From contig NC_067207.1 in the NCBI RefSeq assembly GCF_026262505.1, positions 6,704,252 through 6,768,251 on the forward strand: a stretch of DNA of 64,000 nucleotides, in the 5' to 3' direction. Position numbers and translations under genes: made by a program. The DNA is from Trichomonas vaginalis G3 (taxonomy: Eukaryota; Parabasalia; Trichomonadida; Trichomonadidae). Positions within the stretch are counted from its first letter, which is position 1, and each line of letters opens with the position of its first letter. A model generated the notes under the pieces. That model made no database searches and was not told the origin of the DNA. It saw only the letters and a program-made list of their open reading frames with translations. Below are positions 29,341 through 40,408 of this stretch, in pieces.

Positions 29341-30627
29341 ATGACTGATTCTGAGCCTATATTCGCTATTAAAGGTTGGATTTCACAAAAAACCAATCTG
29401 TACAGATCAGACAGGAAGCTCTATGGAGTTGTTACTGAAGAAGATTTTACGACTTATCAAGATGAACAACAAAAAATTTTATATAAAAATATAAACCTTA
29501 ATGAAATTAAATTAGTTTCCCAATTAACAGGAGCAAGACCAGGCTTTTCAATTACCCTGGAAAATTCTAAAGATGAGTTAATTTTTTATTGCCCTTCAAA
29601 ACATCAAGCTCAAAAGTGGATCTGTGCATTGCAGCTTAAACCAGTAGATACAAATGTTGATATTACAGATTTTGACTATATCAAAGAAATCGGAAGAGGT
29701 GGAAATGCAATTGTTTATGTTGCAAGAAACAGATTAAAAGACGAGCTTGTTGCAATTAAGACTATTGAAAAGGCTCATATAAGTACTGATAAACATCGTG
29801 AGCATATTCAATCTGAGAGAAATACTTTGATGAGAGCAAGACATCCTTTTATCATTCATCTTTTCAATGCTTTCCAAACAAATACACATTTACTCTTCGT
29901 TTTAGAATTCGCGTTCGGAGGGGATTTGCATTTCCAGCTCAGTAAAAATTTATGCAGTATTGATAATTTTCAGAAGAAGCTATACTTAGCAGAAATTGCC
30001 TTAGCAGTCAAATACTTGCACAGCTTAGGCATCATTTACCGCGACTTAAAGCCTGAGAATATTTTGTTAGATTCTCGAGGCCATATTAAGCTTGCAGACT
30101 TTGGAACAGCCAGACAATGCACTAGCCAATGCAATTCCTTCTGTGGAACTGCTGAATACCTTGCTCCTGAAATCATCAGCAAATCATCATCACAAACCTT
30201 TGCAATTGACTGGTGGAGCTTCGGCATTGTTGCCTATTGCCTCTACACGGGTTCCGTTCCATTTTCAAACAACAACAACAGAAAAATGCTCTTTGATGCA
30301 ATTTGCCAAAAACCAGTTAGAATACCAAAGTCAATGGACCCCGTTCTTGCTGATTTCCTTACACGACTTCTCGAAAAGAACCCGGCAAAAAGACTTGGAA
30401 GTCCCGGATTTGATGTCTTTGAGCATGAATTCTGGGATGACATAGACTGGGATAAGGTTTACAAATGCGAGTACCATCCAACCTTCGTCCCTTTGGTTGA
30501 CGAAGGAGATCCTGGTTACAACTTTGAATCAGAGGATTCAATTATTGAACCTGATTCACTTGACGGAGAAGAAACCTTCCCGAGATTTGACGAATTTTCA
30601 TACGAAGATCTGACAGTTCTTGTTTGA
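29341..30627 (+). CDS. PH-domain AGC protein kinase, Akt/PKB-like (428 aa)
   Basis: Residues 7-100 are a PH domain (IKGWISQKTNLYRSDRKLYGVV ... AQKWICALQ), expected to bind phosphoinositides. Residues 112-370 are an AGC kinase domain: GRGGNAIV (118-125), Lys140, YRDLKPEN (233-240), DFG (253-255), CGTAEYLAPE (268-277). The C-terminal tail ends in a hydrophobic motif FDEFSY (416-421), the site equivalent to Akt Ser473. The PDK1 site (Thr308 in Akt) is Ser266 here (NSFCGT). Full domain order and length match Akt/PKB, so it is likely a membrane-recruited survival/growth-type kinase acting downstream of PI3-kinase, by family knowledge. Confidence 0.93.
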   Translation: MTDSEPIFAIKGWISQKTNLYRSDRKLYGVVTEEDFTTYQDEQQKILYKNINLNEIKLVSQLTGARPGFSITLENSKDELIFYCPSKHQAQKWICALQLKPVDTNVDITDFDYIKEIGRGGNAIVYVARNRLKDELVAIKTIEKAHISTDKHREHIQSERNTLMRARHPFIIHLFNAFQTNTHLLFVLEFAFGGDLHFQLSKNLCSIDNFQKKLYLAEIALAVKYLHSLGIIYRDLKPENILLDSRGHIKLADFGTARQCTSQCNSFCGTAEYLAPEIISKSSSQTFAIDWWSFGIVAYCLYTGSVPFSNNNNRKMLFDAICQKPVRIPKSMDPVLADFLTRLLEKNPAKRLGSPGFDVFEHEFWDDIDWDKVYKCEYHPTFVPLVDEGDPGYNFESEDSIIEPDSLDGEETFPRFDEFSYEDLTVLV

Positions 30628-31231
30628 TTTATTAAATTTAGTTTTTTATAGTTTAACTGTTTATTTTTGTTACTTGAATATGCTATGAGTTATTTTATTT
30701 GAATCATTAGATTTCACTCCACTTATTGCAATAAGAAATTTATCGATTTATTGACGATCAATTATGAAGATGCTGAATAAACTAAGGCAACTTATAAAAT
30801 TAATTGAATGGTTACATCACATATAGAAATATAGAAGTCATTTCAACATATCAACATCCAGATATTATCAATAATTATTGAAATTTATGAAATTAATGGA
30901 CAAATTGATGATGTATAGATAGTTTATGAAGTAACATTGTTCACAAAACTGATTCAGACCCTCTTTTCATGAAACTATTAGGGATTCAAATACAATTTTA
31001 TGATATTTAATTGATCATTATTGTGCCATTAAGTTACCATGCAGGTTTGCATGCACTTCTATAAATTCTCGCCAAATATTCATTATGTCCAGTGCTAGTA
31101 GACTCATCAATTAATTAGATCTACATGGATTTCTTTTGCTGCTTGGGCGAATGTGAACATTCAATTTTTGTAAGTGATAAAAATATTTTGTGGATTCGAT
31201 TTTGTAAAAAAAGGAAAATTCAAACAATTTA
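30628..31231. other. AT-rich spacer between convergent genes
   Basis: About 0.6 kb with no supported gene. A 61-codon frame at 31125-31310 overlaps the next gene on the other strand and is not called. Confidence 0.5.
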
Positions 31232-31696
31232 TTATAATAAGAGATTTTCAAGGGAATTAATTGTAGTGGAAACAGGTCTTGTTAACCTAACCTCTGGCAT
31301 ATCCATTTGATACGGAAATGGAATTGTTTCCATTGTATTGTAGCAAACAGCATCCTGACCACTCTTTTTGTTGGCAAGAAGCTCGTTAACAGCACGCGTT
31401 AAATCTTCAGTAGGAATAGTATTATGTCTTTTATTTTGTTTCCGTGGATCTTTGATAAGCTTTGATGGCTTAACCGGTGAGAAAATGTGTGAAACAGGCT
31501 TTAATAAAGACCCTGTTGAGCGGGCGCTTTCAGATTTCTCGATATTAGTTGGTTTAATATCAATCAATTTGTTTGTAACACTTAAAACTTTTTCCCATCT
31601 TCTTCTTTCCAGTTGTTTAAAATCATCATTGGAATTTCTTTCTCTCTTTTTAATGCCACTCAAATAAAGCTGACCAATTCTTGGAGTTAAAGACAT
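31232..31696 (-). CDS. hypothetical basic protein (154 aa)
   Basis: ATG 31696 (MSLTPRIGQLYLSG) is preferred; an in-frame TTG six codons upstream is ignored. The protein is basic and mostly disordered, with a helical segment near residues 20-50 and several SP/TP sites. I recognise no domain. Composition and an uninterrupted frame favour a real gene. Confidence 0.55.
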   Translation of the reverse strand: MSLTPRIGQLYLSGIKKRERNSNDDFKQLERRRWEKVLSVTNKLIDIKPTNIEKSESARSTGSLLKPVSHIFSPVKPSKLIKDPRKQNKRHNTIPTEDLTRAVNELLANKKSGQDAVCYNTMETIPFPYQMDMPEVRLTRPVSTTINSLENLLL

Positions 31697-33274
31697 TTTG
31701 AAAAAATATTTCAATACAATTCAATTTTTCTGAAAGTTTCATAAAAATTGGCTATATTATAGCATTTTGTGTTTATGATAATTTGTTCTTTTTGATTTTT
31801 TGATTTTTGAATTTATTGAAAAATTGAATGATCCCTCATTAAAAATAATAATTATTTTATCAAAAATCGGAATATTATTTATATTATATTATAATGATAA
31901 CGAACTGTATTAAATTCTATGGGCCTGGCAAATTTTTCTAATCCATTTTATTTAAATTTATTATCTAATTAATAAAATTATAATAACCAAATATCTTCTG
32001 AAAAATTGGATAGGACAAATTGTTAATTTCAATTGCTTCTTAAAATTTAGTCTTTTCCCATTTAATATTACAATAAACTATGCAAAATTAATATTATTTA
32101 TTGACATAAGTTTTCATTCAAATCTCAGACCATTGAGCAAATTTTTATGTTAACTATAGCTCTAACAAATGACATAGTAAATGCGAAATATTTTATTAGC
32201 GGCTCTCTCAATTTTGATTTTACTGAATTGACATACATTTTATCTAATTCCATAATATTCACATTATTTCTGCACTTTAATATATTTGTTTTCTTGTTTA
32301 TTTGAATATTCATCGTGATTTCGAATGATATTTCTCAAATACACTATTAATATGTCCCATTTTAGGATTTGATGGACATTATTTTGGAGAATGTTTTATT
32401 TGAAAGAGAAGCTACCCTTTTTTGCATTTTCATAGTTGCTCAATACTTCTACAGTTTTCAATGAAAATTGATTTGTTCATATATGTCCAACAGTCCAACA
32501 ATTCATAGCCTTTCGATTTTTAATTTCTTTCATATTTTTTAGAAATTTATCATGAATGGATGATTAAAATATGTCAGAATGCAGTTTATGACATTCCAAC
32601 AGCAATTATGCAAACATCAGCACATTAATGATCTTAAGAAAGGCGTAAATTTTAAGTTTTAAACACTGATTGGATCTTCTTCAGAGAAAGACTCCATTCC
32701 TATTACAATTAAGACTGATTACTGTGAATTTCCATGCAAAAGATCCATTCTTGCACATCTTTCGCTGAGATTTAAATATTATTTTGATTGATGATATTAA
32801 AGCAAAAATCGTTTAAAAATCAAGTAATCTAATTCATACTTTCTTTCACCTTTAGTGTTAGTGTACCCCAATACTATCTATAAAGACAATGGGACAGAAA
32901 ACTCACAATATGTATTGTTTGCAGAAAGCAATTAAAAGGCTGCACAAATTCGGTTCTTCCAGCCTATAAAATTGATATTTATAACATAAGAATAATCATA
33001 TAAAATGTTTTTTGTTATCCGTAGCTGGCCCTTATTTCTTTACGCTATAAATTATGTATATGATTCAGTAAATAAATCTAAGCAACCTTGACTAAAAATC
33101 CATGGAAAGCAGTGTGAATCTTGAAATCTAGCGAAAATTTCAATTCTCTTCGGATAAGATAATCACATGATAGCACATTAGAAAATAATTATAAGGCAAA
33201 TCGGATAAAGCAATCATTAATTTTGTCACTTTTGATTATTCTAAACGGATAAATTTTATAAGTTTATAAAAATT
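31697..33274. other. 1.6-kb AT-rich intergenic with a weak BTB-like relic
   Basis: No intact gene. A short stretch at 32675-32791 reads like a piece of the N-terminal BTB-type domain of trichomonad repeat proteins. The rest is AT-rich and featureless to me. Confidence 0.45.
32675..32791 (+). pseudogene. possible relic of a BTB-like domain
   Basis: One frame reads IPITIKTDYCEFPCKRSIL, then AHLSLRFKYYF, then a stop. This resembles the opening strand-turn-helix of BTB-like domains found in many trichomonad proteins (a strand, a CxxS pair, then a helix). It has no start codon and no continuation. A weak pattern call. Confidence 0.25.
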
Positions 33275-36200
33275 ATGGAAGATATTGAAGCAGGAGATTG
33301 GAAATCGCGTTTGCAGGCGTATGAGCACATAATTGAGCTTATGGCTACACCAACTGCAGCACTTCTTAATCAATTACAAGTTCAATTGCCCAATTACCTC
33401 GCAGATATAAATCCATCTTGTCAAAAAACAGCATTAACCATTTGTGATTTATTCTTTAAAGCAAGTAATGATATACAATACGATGCCATCGCTCAAGCAC
33501 TAATAGATAAGTGTTTAAGCGCTAGACAACAAAATTCAGACGCTGCAATCCCGTTAGTAATTCAATGTTTGAAGAACGATCGTGAAAAAGTAACAGATTT
33601 GCTATTCAAGAAAATCATGTCGAAGTCGCCACATACGATTTTAGCAGTAATTTCAGTCGTTATTGCACATCTCGTTTCTCTGACACCAAAAGATGCAGAT
33701 GAAGCTAATAAATTCATTGAATATCTCACTCCATTACTTCAACATAATGATCAAAAAATCCAAAAAGAAGCAGCCGGAGCTATTGAATCTGCAAAGGTTG
33801 CTATTGGTAAATTCGATTCAACAGATCCAAATTCGTCTAAATCACCATCTAAAGAATTAGTTACTCCATCAAAAGTTCCTCTTTACGAAGGAGAAAATAG
33901 TTGGCCTTCATTAATCATTTCTGAAACATGGAAAGACAGAAAAGCAGGATATGAACTCTTACTGTCATTAATTACACCAGATTTTCCACTCGCACAATAC
34001 GAAAATACATTCCTTAACGCAATCAACGATGAAAAACACGTTGCATGCAACGAAGTCGCAGTTCAAGTCATTGAAAAACTCGCAATTACATTCAAGACAC
34101 AGCTTTCGCGTCGTTTACGTGAATATATTACACCTGTTTTAAATGCAATGAAAGAAAAACGTCAAAGCCGTTTTTCAAATCTTCAAAGTGCTTTTGATGC
34201 AGTAGCATTGAATATTGTGTCGGGTTCGCCATACGAGCAGCCTTTCCTTGAATACATTTTGAAGATGTTGACAAATTCTTCAATTCGTCTTCGTGAAGAA
34301 GCCGTTGCTTTTATTATCAGATGTCCAGTTCTTCCTGTATCAGCACCAGTCCAAGATCAGCTCGTGAAAATGGTTGATGATGCAAATCTTTCTGTCAGAG
34401 ACGCTGTTGCAAAAGCTCTAACAAAAGTTGGACTTCAGAAACCAGGAGAAATCAAAATCCCTGAGAAGCAGCTCCAAGTTGCAAGGCAAAGAGCCAAATC
34501 TCCTGATACAAGAAGATCAATCAAACGTAAGCCAACATCACAGACAGCTGTAAATGTATGGAGAGACTGGGTTGAGGACGAAACGAACAATTTATTGACA
34601 AGTGGCCAATGGAATCAAGTTACATTAGGTCTTGAACAGGTAAGGAAGCAATTTGATGAAGATTCAAGTAACCCGCAAGCTGTAGCTGCTGGTCTTTCCA
34701 ATACTTTCATTGGAAAAACCTTCACTCCTAAAGTTATGGCAAATATTGTGAAAGATATCTTGTATTACATCAAGAAAGAAGACTCACAGAAGATGGCTGA
34801 TGATGCAATTTCTCAAGTTTTACTGTTTGCACTTGATAAATTGCCAGATAAAAAACTTGAATCATCTTTATTTGAATTGCTCGATGCAACATGCGAATGT
34901 AATGGCGGCCAATATGTTTTTAACTTCTTCTATCAGCATCTTGGCGCTAAAAATCCAGTAGTTCCAAAATGTATCGCAACATATTTCGCTCATTACCTCA
35001 GTAACGAAAAGGATTCATCAGATATCGACATAGAAGGCTTCTCCCAGCAGATTAAACCACTCTTTACTCACTCAGATCAAGGTGTTCGTAAAGCAGCAAA
35101 TGAATGTCTTGTTGCTGTTTCAAATCTCGGCGGAACGGAAGCACTGAACAACTTCAAGTATGTTAACGATCGTCAAATCAAAGAGGCTAAGAAACAAGGC
35201 CAAGAAACTCAAGGAGAAAATACAAATGATCTTGAAAAGGTTGTCCAGCTGAACGAAGTTCCTTCCGATATCAGCGATAAAGAGCCTTCTGTTTTATCTG
35301 TTGCTCCTTCAAAACCAAAACAACAATCTGCAATTCCTGTCCCTAAGAGATCTCAATCTCCAAAGAAGAGTACAAGAGCTGGCCAATCTCCTGATCCGAA
35401 AAGCGCTAGAGATAGCTCTCCAGAACGAGCTTTGTTTTCAAAGAATATCTTATCAGCAGTTACAAGAGCTGGTTCGATGCTCGAATGCAAGAAAGGAATG
35501 GAAGAAGTCGAATCAATGCTAACAAAGTTGTTGGAGAAAGATAAATCGAACTCAATTCCATTTTCTGATTTCGTTCCACTTTTTGAGAGACTTCGACCAT
35601 GGTTTAAAGATGCCAATCCGAACTTGGTCTTAGTTGCAGCCAAAGACGTTCATTTGTCTCTTAAATTGATCAGTGTTTCCGACATTTCCCAAATTCCAAA
35701 AGAATTCTACTGCGATATGATGCTACTCCTCAATTTCACCAACAAACCGATAAGAACTATGTGTCTCCAGATCATGAATTTGGTCTATTCCATGTGGCCT
35801 TCATTTATCCCTGAAGTTTTCATCGAACAATTCCAAAGATTCAACGCAGAAGGCAAGATTTACGCGATCAGATTCTTGAGGGAGCTCAACTATGACATGG
35901 ATGTTAACCAGCATGCAAGTTTCATCACTAATTGCATTGCAAACAAATCTGATGAATTCCATGAAGCCGCCAACCCAATAATTATACAGTTCTTGAATCT
36001 TCCTGGTGCTGTAGAAGCTGTTAACAAAGCCGCCGAAGAATTCCCTCCAGCAAAGAAGTCCCATATTAAATCGTTGATCACAAATCTCATGAAAAGAGAT
36101 AATTCCAATGCCAACAAAGACAGTTCTTCCAAAGAACAAGCTTCCAGTTTGTTCAATTACGTTCCTACTCGTGATGAAACTGATGAAAGAATTTCTGGCA

Positions 36201-37942
36201 TTGATCCATTCCTTCCTTTGAAGATTTTGAACACAGATGAAGATCCGGAGAGTCTTACAGATCTTCTGAAAGCAAATGCCGAAACATATTTCCCAGAAAC
36301 AATCATGGAAACTGACTTAGAAGTCATTTCTTCAACATGTTCTTTGTTTTTGAACATCGCAACAAAAGATTTCAGTCACTTTTCATTGATTTTAGACATT
36401 GTTTTCTTATGGTGCGCGTATCAGACTTTGTTAATGAGACATGTCGATGGATTTGCTGAGATCATTGGCTTCTTGGAGAACTTGATTCCGATTGTCAAAG
36501 AAAAGAACAGACAATTGACACAATACGAAAGTTCTTTGATCATTCCAATGATCTTAGAATGCTACGGAAGAGACCACAAGACATGGTCGCGTGTTAAAGA
36601 ATTAATATTCGATGCATGCGATACACAAGTCTTATTAGAGATATTAGTTCACATTATCTCTATCGCAACATCCGTTTTCGTTTTGACGGCAACTTATCAA
36701 TGTCTGACTGAAATAATTCCAAACGCTGATGTTCAAAGTTATGTCGATGAATTGAGGAATTCGACAAACAAGATTTTGAAATTAGTTTCTGCAAACAAAG
36801 ATGAAAATCCAGAGATTTATACAGCAGCAACTAATTTCATTATTTACTTGGATAACTTGAACAAACCGCAGCAAATTCAAGTTCAAAAAGAAGAAGAAAA
36901 AGTTGTTGCCGAATCTCCGAAGAAAGAAGTTCGTCCTGAATCTCCAAAGAGTCCAAAGAAGAGATCGTATTCAATGTCAAAGGACAGAGAACCAGAGCCA
37001 CAACCAACAGAAGATTCATTCAGTAGAAATGAAGCAAATTCTCCTGAATCACATAAATCTTCTGAACAAAAATTATGTGTTTGCATGTTAAATGACAGTG
37101 TTTCACAAGGTTTAGTTGATCCAAAGGTCCAATTGTACTCATGGATCAATGATTTGATGTCTGACGAAACAGGAGTTGCCGTTCCAGCTTTGAAATCAAT
37201 TTCTGCTCAATTGAAGAAAGACGAAACAATATTTAAGTCTCATTTAGACGCTTTGATGATTTTATTGTTGTCAAAAGTTCACACTTATTTCGCAATGGCT
37301 GAGCCACCAACGAGATTCTGCAAATACATTGCTTTCTGTCTGTTGACATTGTTCTCTGAGACGAAATTATCTCCTTTGATTCCTAAGGAACACATTCAGC
37401 AGCTGTTATATGAAATGATGACTCATTTAACAAATGGAACTGCTGAAGGAGTTTTGAACCAAGTAATGAATGCAATCATCATCAAAGTTATCGAGGATTG
37501 CTCTATGTTCGCGTTCATGGGATTACTGGCTGCCATTGGTGAATATGATGGAGACTGGCAGAGAAATCTGAGTGAGAAATGGCTCAGATTGGCAATTAAA
37601 TGCTTCGAAGCTTCAGGAGCAAGAATTTGTGAACTCGGGAATCAAACAGACATTTTCAATTCTTTCTCATTGATTGACCAGTTCTTTGAGATGCATGACA
37701 AGGAGAGTATGGTAAAGACTCAGATGGGAGCTAAGGTATTCCAATCTATAAGAAATTACGGTGAATTAGTTATGAAGAATTATTATGATGTAATAACCTC
37801 AAAAGAAAACCTTAAAAAGTTGGGTCAAAATTCAACGATACTGCAACTATTGAATATCAACCCAAATGTTCAAGGGTCTTCTGTTTCACCAGTTCAGCAT
37901 CAACCAAGTCGCTTGAAACCTCTTAGAGGCGGAAATATGTAA
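33275..37942 (+). CDS. XMAP215/Dis1-family TOG-domain microtubule regulator (1555 aa)
   Basis: This is a large HEAT-repeat protein of the XMAP215/CKAP5/Stu2 family. These proteins bind tubulin through TOG domains and promote microtubule growth at plus ends and organising centres. It opens with the typical first-TOG pattern (GDWKSRLQAYEHIIELM). Further TOG-like blocks start near residue 210 (SETWKDRKAGYELLLSL), 430 (WRDWVEDETNNLLTSGQW), 700 and 930, separated by basic Ser/Pro linkers (KRSQSPKKSTRAGQSPDPKS; later ESPKKEVRPESPKSPKKRS). A C-terminal helical domain (about 1225-1520) resembles the CKAP5 C-terminal domain. The number of TOG domains (about five) is estimated by eye. The start is ATG 33275. 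The protein is probably needed for the mitotic spindle and cytoskeleton. Confidence 0.88.
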   Translation: MEDIEAGDWKSRLQAYEHIIELMATPTAALLNQLQVQLPNYLADINPSCQKTALTICDLFFKASNDIQYDAIAQALIDKCLSARQQNSDAAIPLVIQCLKNDREKVTDLLFKKIMSKSPHTILAVISVVIAHLVSLTPKDADEANKFIEYLTPLLQHNDQKIQKEAAGAIESAKVAIGKFDSTDPNSSKSPSKELVTPSKVPLYEGENSWPSLIISETWKDRKAGYELLLSLITPDFPLAQYENTFLNAINDEKHVACNEVAVQVIEKLAITFKTQLSRRLREYITPVLNAMKEKRQSRFSNLQSAFDAVALNIVSGSPYEQPFLEYILKMLTNSSIRLREEAVAFIIRCPVLPVSAPVQDQLVKMVDDANLSVRDAVAKALTKVGLQKPGEIKIPEKQLQVARQRAKSPDTRRSIKRKPTSQTAVNVWRDWVEDETNNLLTSGQWNQVTLGLEQVRKQFDEDSSNPQAVAAGLSNTFIGKTFTPKVMANIVKDILYYIKKEDSQKMADDAISQVLLFALDKLPDKKLESSLFELLDATCECNGGQYVFNFFYQHLGAKNPVVPKCIATYFAHYLSNEKDSSDIDIEGFSQQIKPLFTHSDQGVRKAANECLVAVSNLGGTEALNNFKYVNDRQIKEAKKQGQETQGENTNDLEKVVQLNEVPSDISDKEPSVLSVAPSKPKQQSAIPVPKRSQSPKKSTRAGQSPDPKSARDSSPERALFSKNILSAVTRAGSMLECKKGMEEVESMLTKLLEKDKSNSIPFSDFVPLFERLRPWFKDANPNLVLVAAKDVHLSLKLISVSDISQIPKEFYCDMMLLLNFTNKPIRTMCLQIMNLVYSMWPSFIPEVFIEQFQRFNAEGKIYAIRFLRELNYDMDVNQHASFITNCIANKSDEFHEAANPIIIQFLNLPGAVEAVNKAAEEFPPAKKSHIKSLITNLMKRDNSNANKDSSSKEQASSLFNYVPTRDETDERISGIDPFLPLKILNTDEDPESLTDLLKANAETYFPETIMETDLEVISSTCSLFLNIATKDFSHFSLILDIVFLWCAYQTLLMRHVDGFAEIIGFLENLIPIVKEKNRQLTQYESSLIIPMILECYGRDHKTWSRVKELIFDACDTQVLLEILVHIISIATSVFVLTATYQCLTEIIPNADVQSYVDELRNSTNKILKLVSANKDENPEIYTAATNFIIYLDNLNKPQQIQVQKEEEKVVAESPKKEVRPESPKSPKKRSYSMSKDREPEPQPTEDSFSRNEANSPESHKSSEQKLCVCMLNDSVSQGLVDPKVQLYSWINDLMSDETGVAVPALKSISAQLKKDETIFKSHLDALMILLLSKVHTYFAMAEPPTRFCKYIAFCLLTLFSETKLSPLIPKEHIQQLLYEMMTHLTNGTAEGVLNQVMNAIIIKVIEDCSMFAFMGLLAAIGEYDGDWQRNLSEKWLRLAIKCFEASGARICELGNQTDIFNSFSLIDQFFEMHDKESMVKTQMGAKVFQSIRNYGELVMKNYYDVITSKENLKKLGQNSTILQLLNINPNVQGSSVSPVQHQPSRLKPLRGGNM

Positions 37943-38404
37943 ATTATTAAAATTTTTTATATTGTTATTCTTGTAATTAATAAATAATTTAAAAATATTG
38001 AAGGTTTTTTGTTATATATATTAATTACATATTTTTAGATAAAATGTCGGAGTTAAAAAAATGAAATCGAAAATTCCCGATTATAAAAGAATTCTTCTTT
38101 GGCAATTAATAGAATATCATGGTTTACAATACAATTATCGTTGTATTTTGATAAGCTTGATCAAACCTCCAAAATTTCAGGCATTCAAATAATGCGATAT
38201 CGCAAACATTGTATTTCAATTTTGATAAAAATCATATATTTTTATATTACTATATTAGTAGATATATATTGATCATTTCAGATCAGAAATCTTCTCAATT
38301 TTTTAGCAACGTATATGATCTTTATTATGTTAATATCAATAATTTGCATTTTTTGAAGTTATACAAATTGAAAAGTGAGATTACTTTTACCTCAATTCAT
38401 TTCG
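37943..38404. other. AT-rich intergenic
   Basis: This is the 3' flank of the TOG gene and the promoter of the next gene. An initiator-like motif lies at 38397-38402. No other feature is seen. Confidence 0.5.
38397..38402 (+). promoter_or_regulatory. initiator (Inr)-like element of the Cys-rich protein gene
   Basis: TCATTT matches TCA(+1)Py(T/A), with the putative +1 A six bases upstream of ATG 38405. It supports this ATG over the upstream in-frame GTG. Confidence 0.45.
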
Positions 38405-39400
38405 ATGTCAAAGTTCGGAATGAACATACCTGGCTTCAGCATGAATTTCGCAGCCACAGGCGGCAGTGACTCTGATTCTGATAAGAAGAGCAAGAAAAAA
38501 GATAAAAAAGAGAAGAAGGAAAGCAAAAATGAAGAAGGCGGATCTTTCAACTTCTCATTCGGAGCATTCGGCTCTAGCTCGGACACAAAGGAGAAGAAGA
38601 AGGACAAGGATAAAGATAAGAAAAACGACGCCATTGGAGCAAACTTTTCATTTAATATCAACGCAACGGCACCACCTGAAGAACCTAAGCCAAAGAAGGA
38701 GAAGAAACCAGGGCCAGCTCCAACAGCTCAGATAATTGTACAACCTCCACAACCCCAGGTTGCTGTTAATGTTCAGCCACCACAACCACAAGTTGTAGTT
38801 AATGTACAAACCCAGCAGTTGCCACCAAGAATGAACCCATCAAACAAAGTGCTCAGCCAGGATGTCGTAAATCTCGTTTTACATCAGCAGGAAGTCCTCT
38901 ACAAACTTGTTTACATTCAAGAAGTCATCATGGATCAGCTCGGCATCATCCCAGACTGGAGAATTGTTCCAAACTCCACAATCAACGTTACCCCAGCCAC
39001 ACCAGTTAATCCAGTCGTTCCAGTTGTCCCATCTGGCTCATTTACCATCGATATGAGCACAGCTAACGTCGAAGTCAAGGAGAAGAAGGACAAGAAAGAA
39101 AAGAAGGAGAAGAAAGAGAAGAAACGCAAAGGCTGGACACCACCTGTTACAAACTGCAAGCACAATTTCTTCATGCACCAGTGCAAGAAGTGCGGAATGA
39201 AGGAATGCGACGCAATTGGCTGCCAAAACTTTGTTTGCGGTAAATGCACCGTTTGTGGTAAGAAAGAATGCGACTTTTACGGAGAATGCAGGAATTTCAT
39301 TTGTGGAAAGTGCAAAGGATGTGGTCGTCCTCAATGCGAAGTTACTGGTGAACATCACATTATTTGTGGTGAATGCACATATTGCGGTAAGAGATTTTAA
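38405..39400 (+). CDS. Lys/Pro-rich protein with C-terminal Cys-rich repeats (331 aa)
   Basis: The start is ATG 38405 (MSKFGMNIPG). Residues 25-90 are strongly charged with many KKDK runs. 95-150 are Pro/Gln-rich with a repeated VVNVQPPQPQ motif. 155-185 are a helical segment (VVNLVLHQQEVLYKLVYIQEVI). 225-245 are again Lys/Glu-rich. The last 80 residues hold about three tandem Cys-rich units (KHNFFMHQCKKCGMKECDAIGC, NFVCGKCTVCGKKECDFYGEC, NFICGKCKGCGRPQCEVTGEH). Their CxxC...C spacing suggests metal-binding knuckles. No known family is recognised. GC content is higher than in most neighbours. It could be a nuclear or RNA-binding factor; this is a guess. Confidence 0.75.
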   Translation: MSKFGMNIPGFSMNFAATGGSDSDSDKKSKKKDKKEKKESKNEEGGSFNFSFGAFGSSSDTKEKKKDKDKDKKNDAIGANFSFNINATAPPEEPKPKKEKKPGPAPTAQIIVQPPQPQVAVNVQPPQPQVVVNVQTQQLPPRMNPSNKVLSQDVVNLVLHQQEVLYKLVYIQEVIMDQLGIIPDWRIVPNSTINVTPATPVNPVVPVVPSGSFTIDMSTANVEVKEKKDKKEKKEKKEKKRKGWTPPVTNCKHNFFMHQCKKCGMKECDAIGCQNFVCGKCTVCGKKECDFYGECRNFICGKCKGCGRPQCEVTGEHHIICGECTYCGKRF

Positions 39401-39715
39401 TAACAACATAAAGTAAAAATACATTCTAGTCATTGCATGTTGATTTTACCAAAAAAGAAAACCGAAATTTAAAATAATTTTACCTAATTTTTTCTAATCA
39501 TATCCGAAATCAAGGTTGACAATACTTATAATACATAAACCAAGCTTCCATAAGAATATGATTCGTTTATTTCTGATAGGTTCATATTTCGGATCTTAAA
39601 TTAAGTAATATGATAGCATTTTGTGCTTAATGCAAATAAACTATAAAATGTTTGTTTGGTTCTCAATGGAAATTTGTTGAAAAACTATGAAAATTAAAAT
39701 CTATAATTTTATACT
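39401..39715. other. AT-rich spacer between convergent genes
   Basis: 315 bp with no feature recognised. Confidence 0.5.
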
Positions 39716-40408
39716 CTAATTAAGAACAAAAGTATATAATGGAAGGAGGTATTTTGGATAGTTTGTCTGCTTTACTGCTTCCACAAGATGAAGTCCTGCT
39801 TTTACAAAAAGATTTAGGTAAACTTTATATGAACGTAAAAGACTGTTGTCATTTGTATCTACTTCGAATGTTTCTAAACCAGCTTTGACATCGCGATCAC
39901 AAATATTATCTTTGATAATTATCAAGCCATTTGGAAGGAGATGTTGTTTGCATCTCTGTAGGAACTTAATGCAATCTTCGTCTGTAAGATACATGATTGA
40001 CCATTGACACCAAAAAACGTCATAATTATCTTCAGGAATCCAGTCTTGAATGCCAACAGGGTATTTTCTGCATGGAAATCCATCAAATTTTTGTTCTGCA
40101 ACATCTAAAAATGAAGCAACTGGATCTATTAAGTCAATGTGTTTAAAATAGTCCATTAAACATAAGTATGAAACGCGTCCAATACCTGAACCGCAATCAG
40201 CAGCCTTTGTATTTCCTAACTTCTTCTTTTTCTGATATTTTTCTATTAAATCACGACTTTCATAAATATCAGAGCCTGAAACTTGAATATATCCATCAAG
40301 CATTCCCGAATCTGTTTTATCTTGGTTCTCCCAAAATCCTTTGCTTATCTTATACCATTCCTCTTTGTTTCCTTTATAGGTAATATCAGGGTTGAGATTT
40401 TCACTCAT
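39716..40408 (-). CDS. NTMT1: protein N-terminal alpha-amine methyltransferase, NTMT1-like (230 aa)
   Basis: This is an S-adenosylmethionine-dependent methyltransferase of the NTMT1/METTL11 family, which methylates the alpha-amine of proteins with an N-terminal X-Pro-Lys motif. Visible are the family entry (FWENQDKTDSGMLDGYIQVSGSDI), the SAM-binding AADCGSGIGRVS (69-80), DLIDP, the acidic pair and aromatic WCQWSIMYLTDED, LIIIKDN, and the C-terminal GLHLVEAVKQTNYP. Length matches the family. The start is ATG 40408; a TTG one codon upstream is ignored. Likely cytosolic and nuclear. Confidence 0.9.
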   Translation of the reverse strand: MSENLNPDITYKGNKEEWYKISKGFWENQDKTDSGMLDGYIQVSGSDIYESRDLIEKYQKKKKLGNTKAADCGSGIGRVSYLCLMDYFKHIDLIDPVASFLDVAEQKFDGFPCRKYPVGIQDWIPEDNYDVFWCQWSIMYLTDEDCIKFLQRCKQHLLPNGLIIIKDNICDRDVKAGLETFEVDTNDNSLLRSYKVYLNLFVKAGLHLVEAVKQTNYPKYLLPLYTFVLN

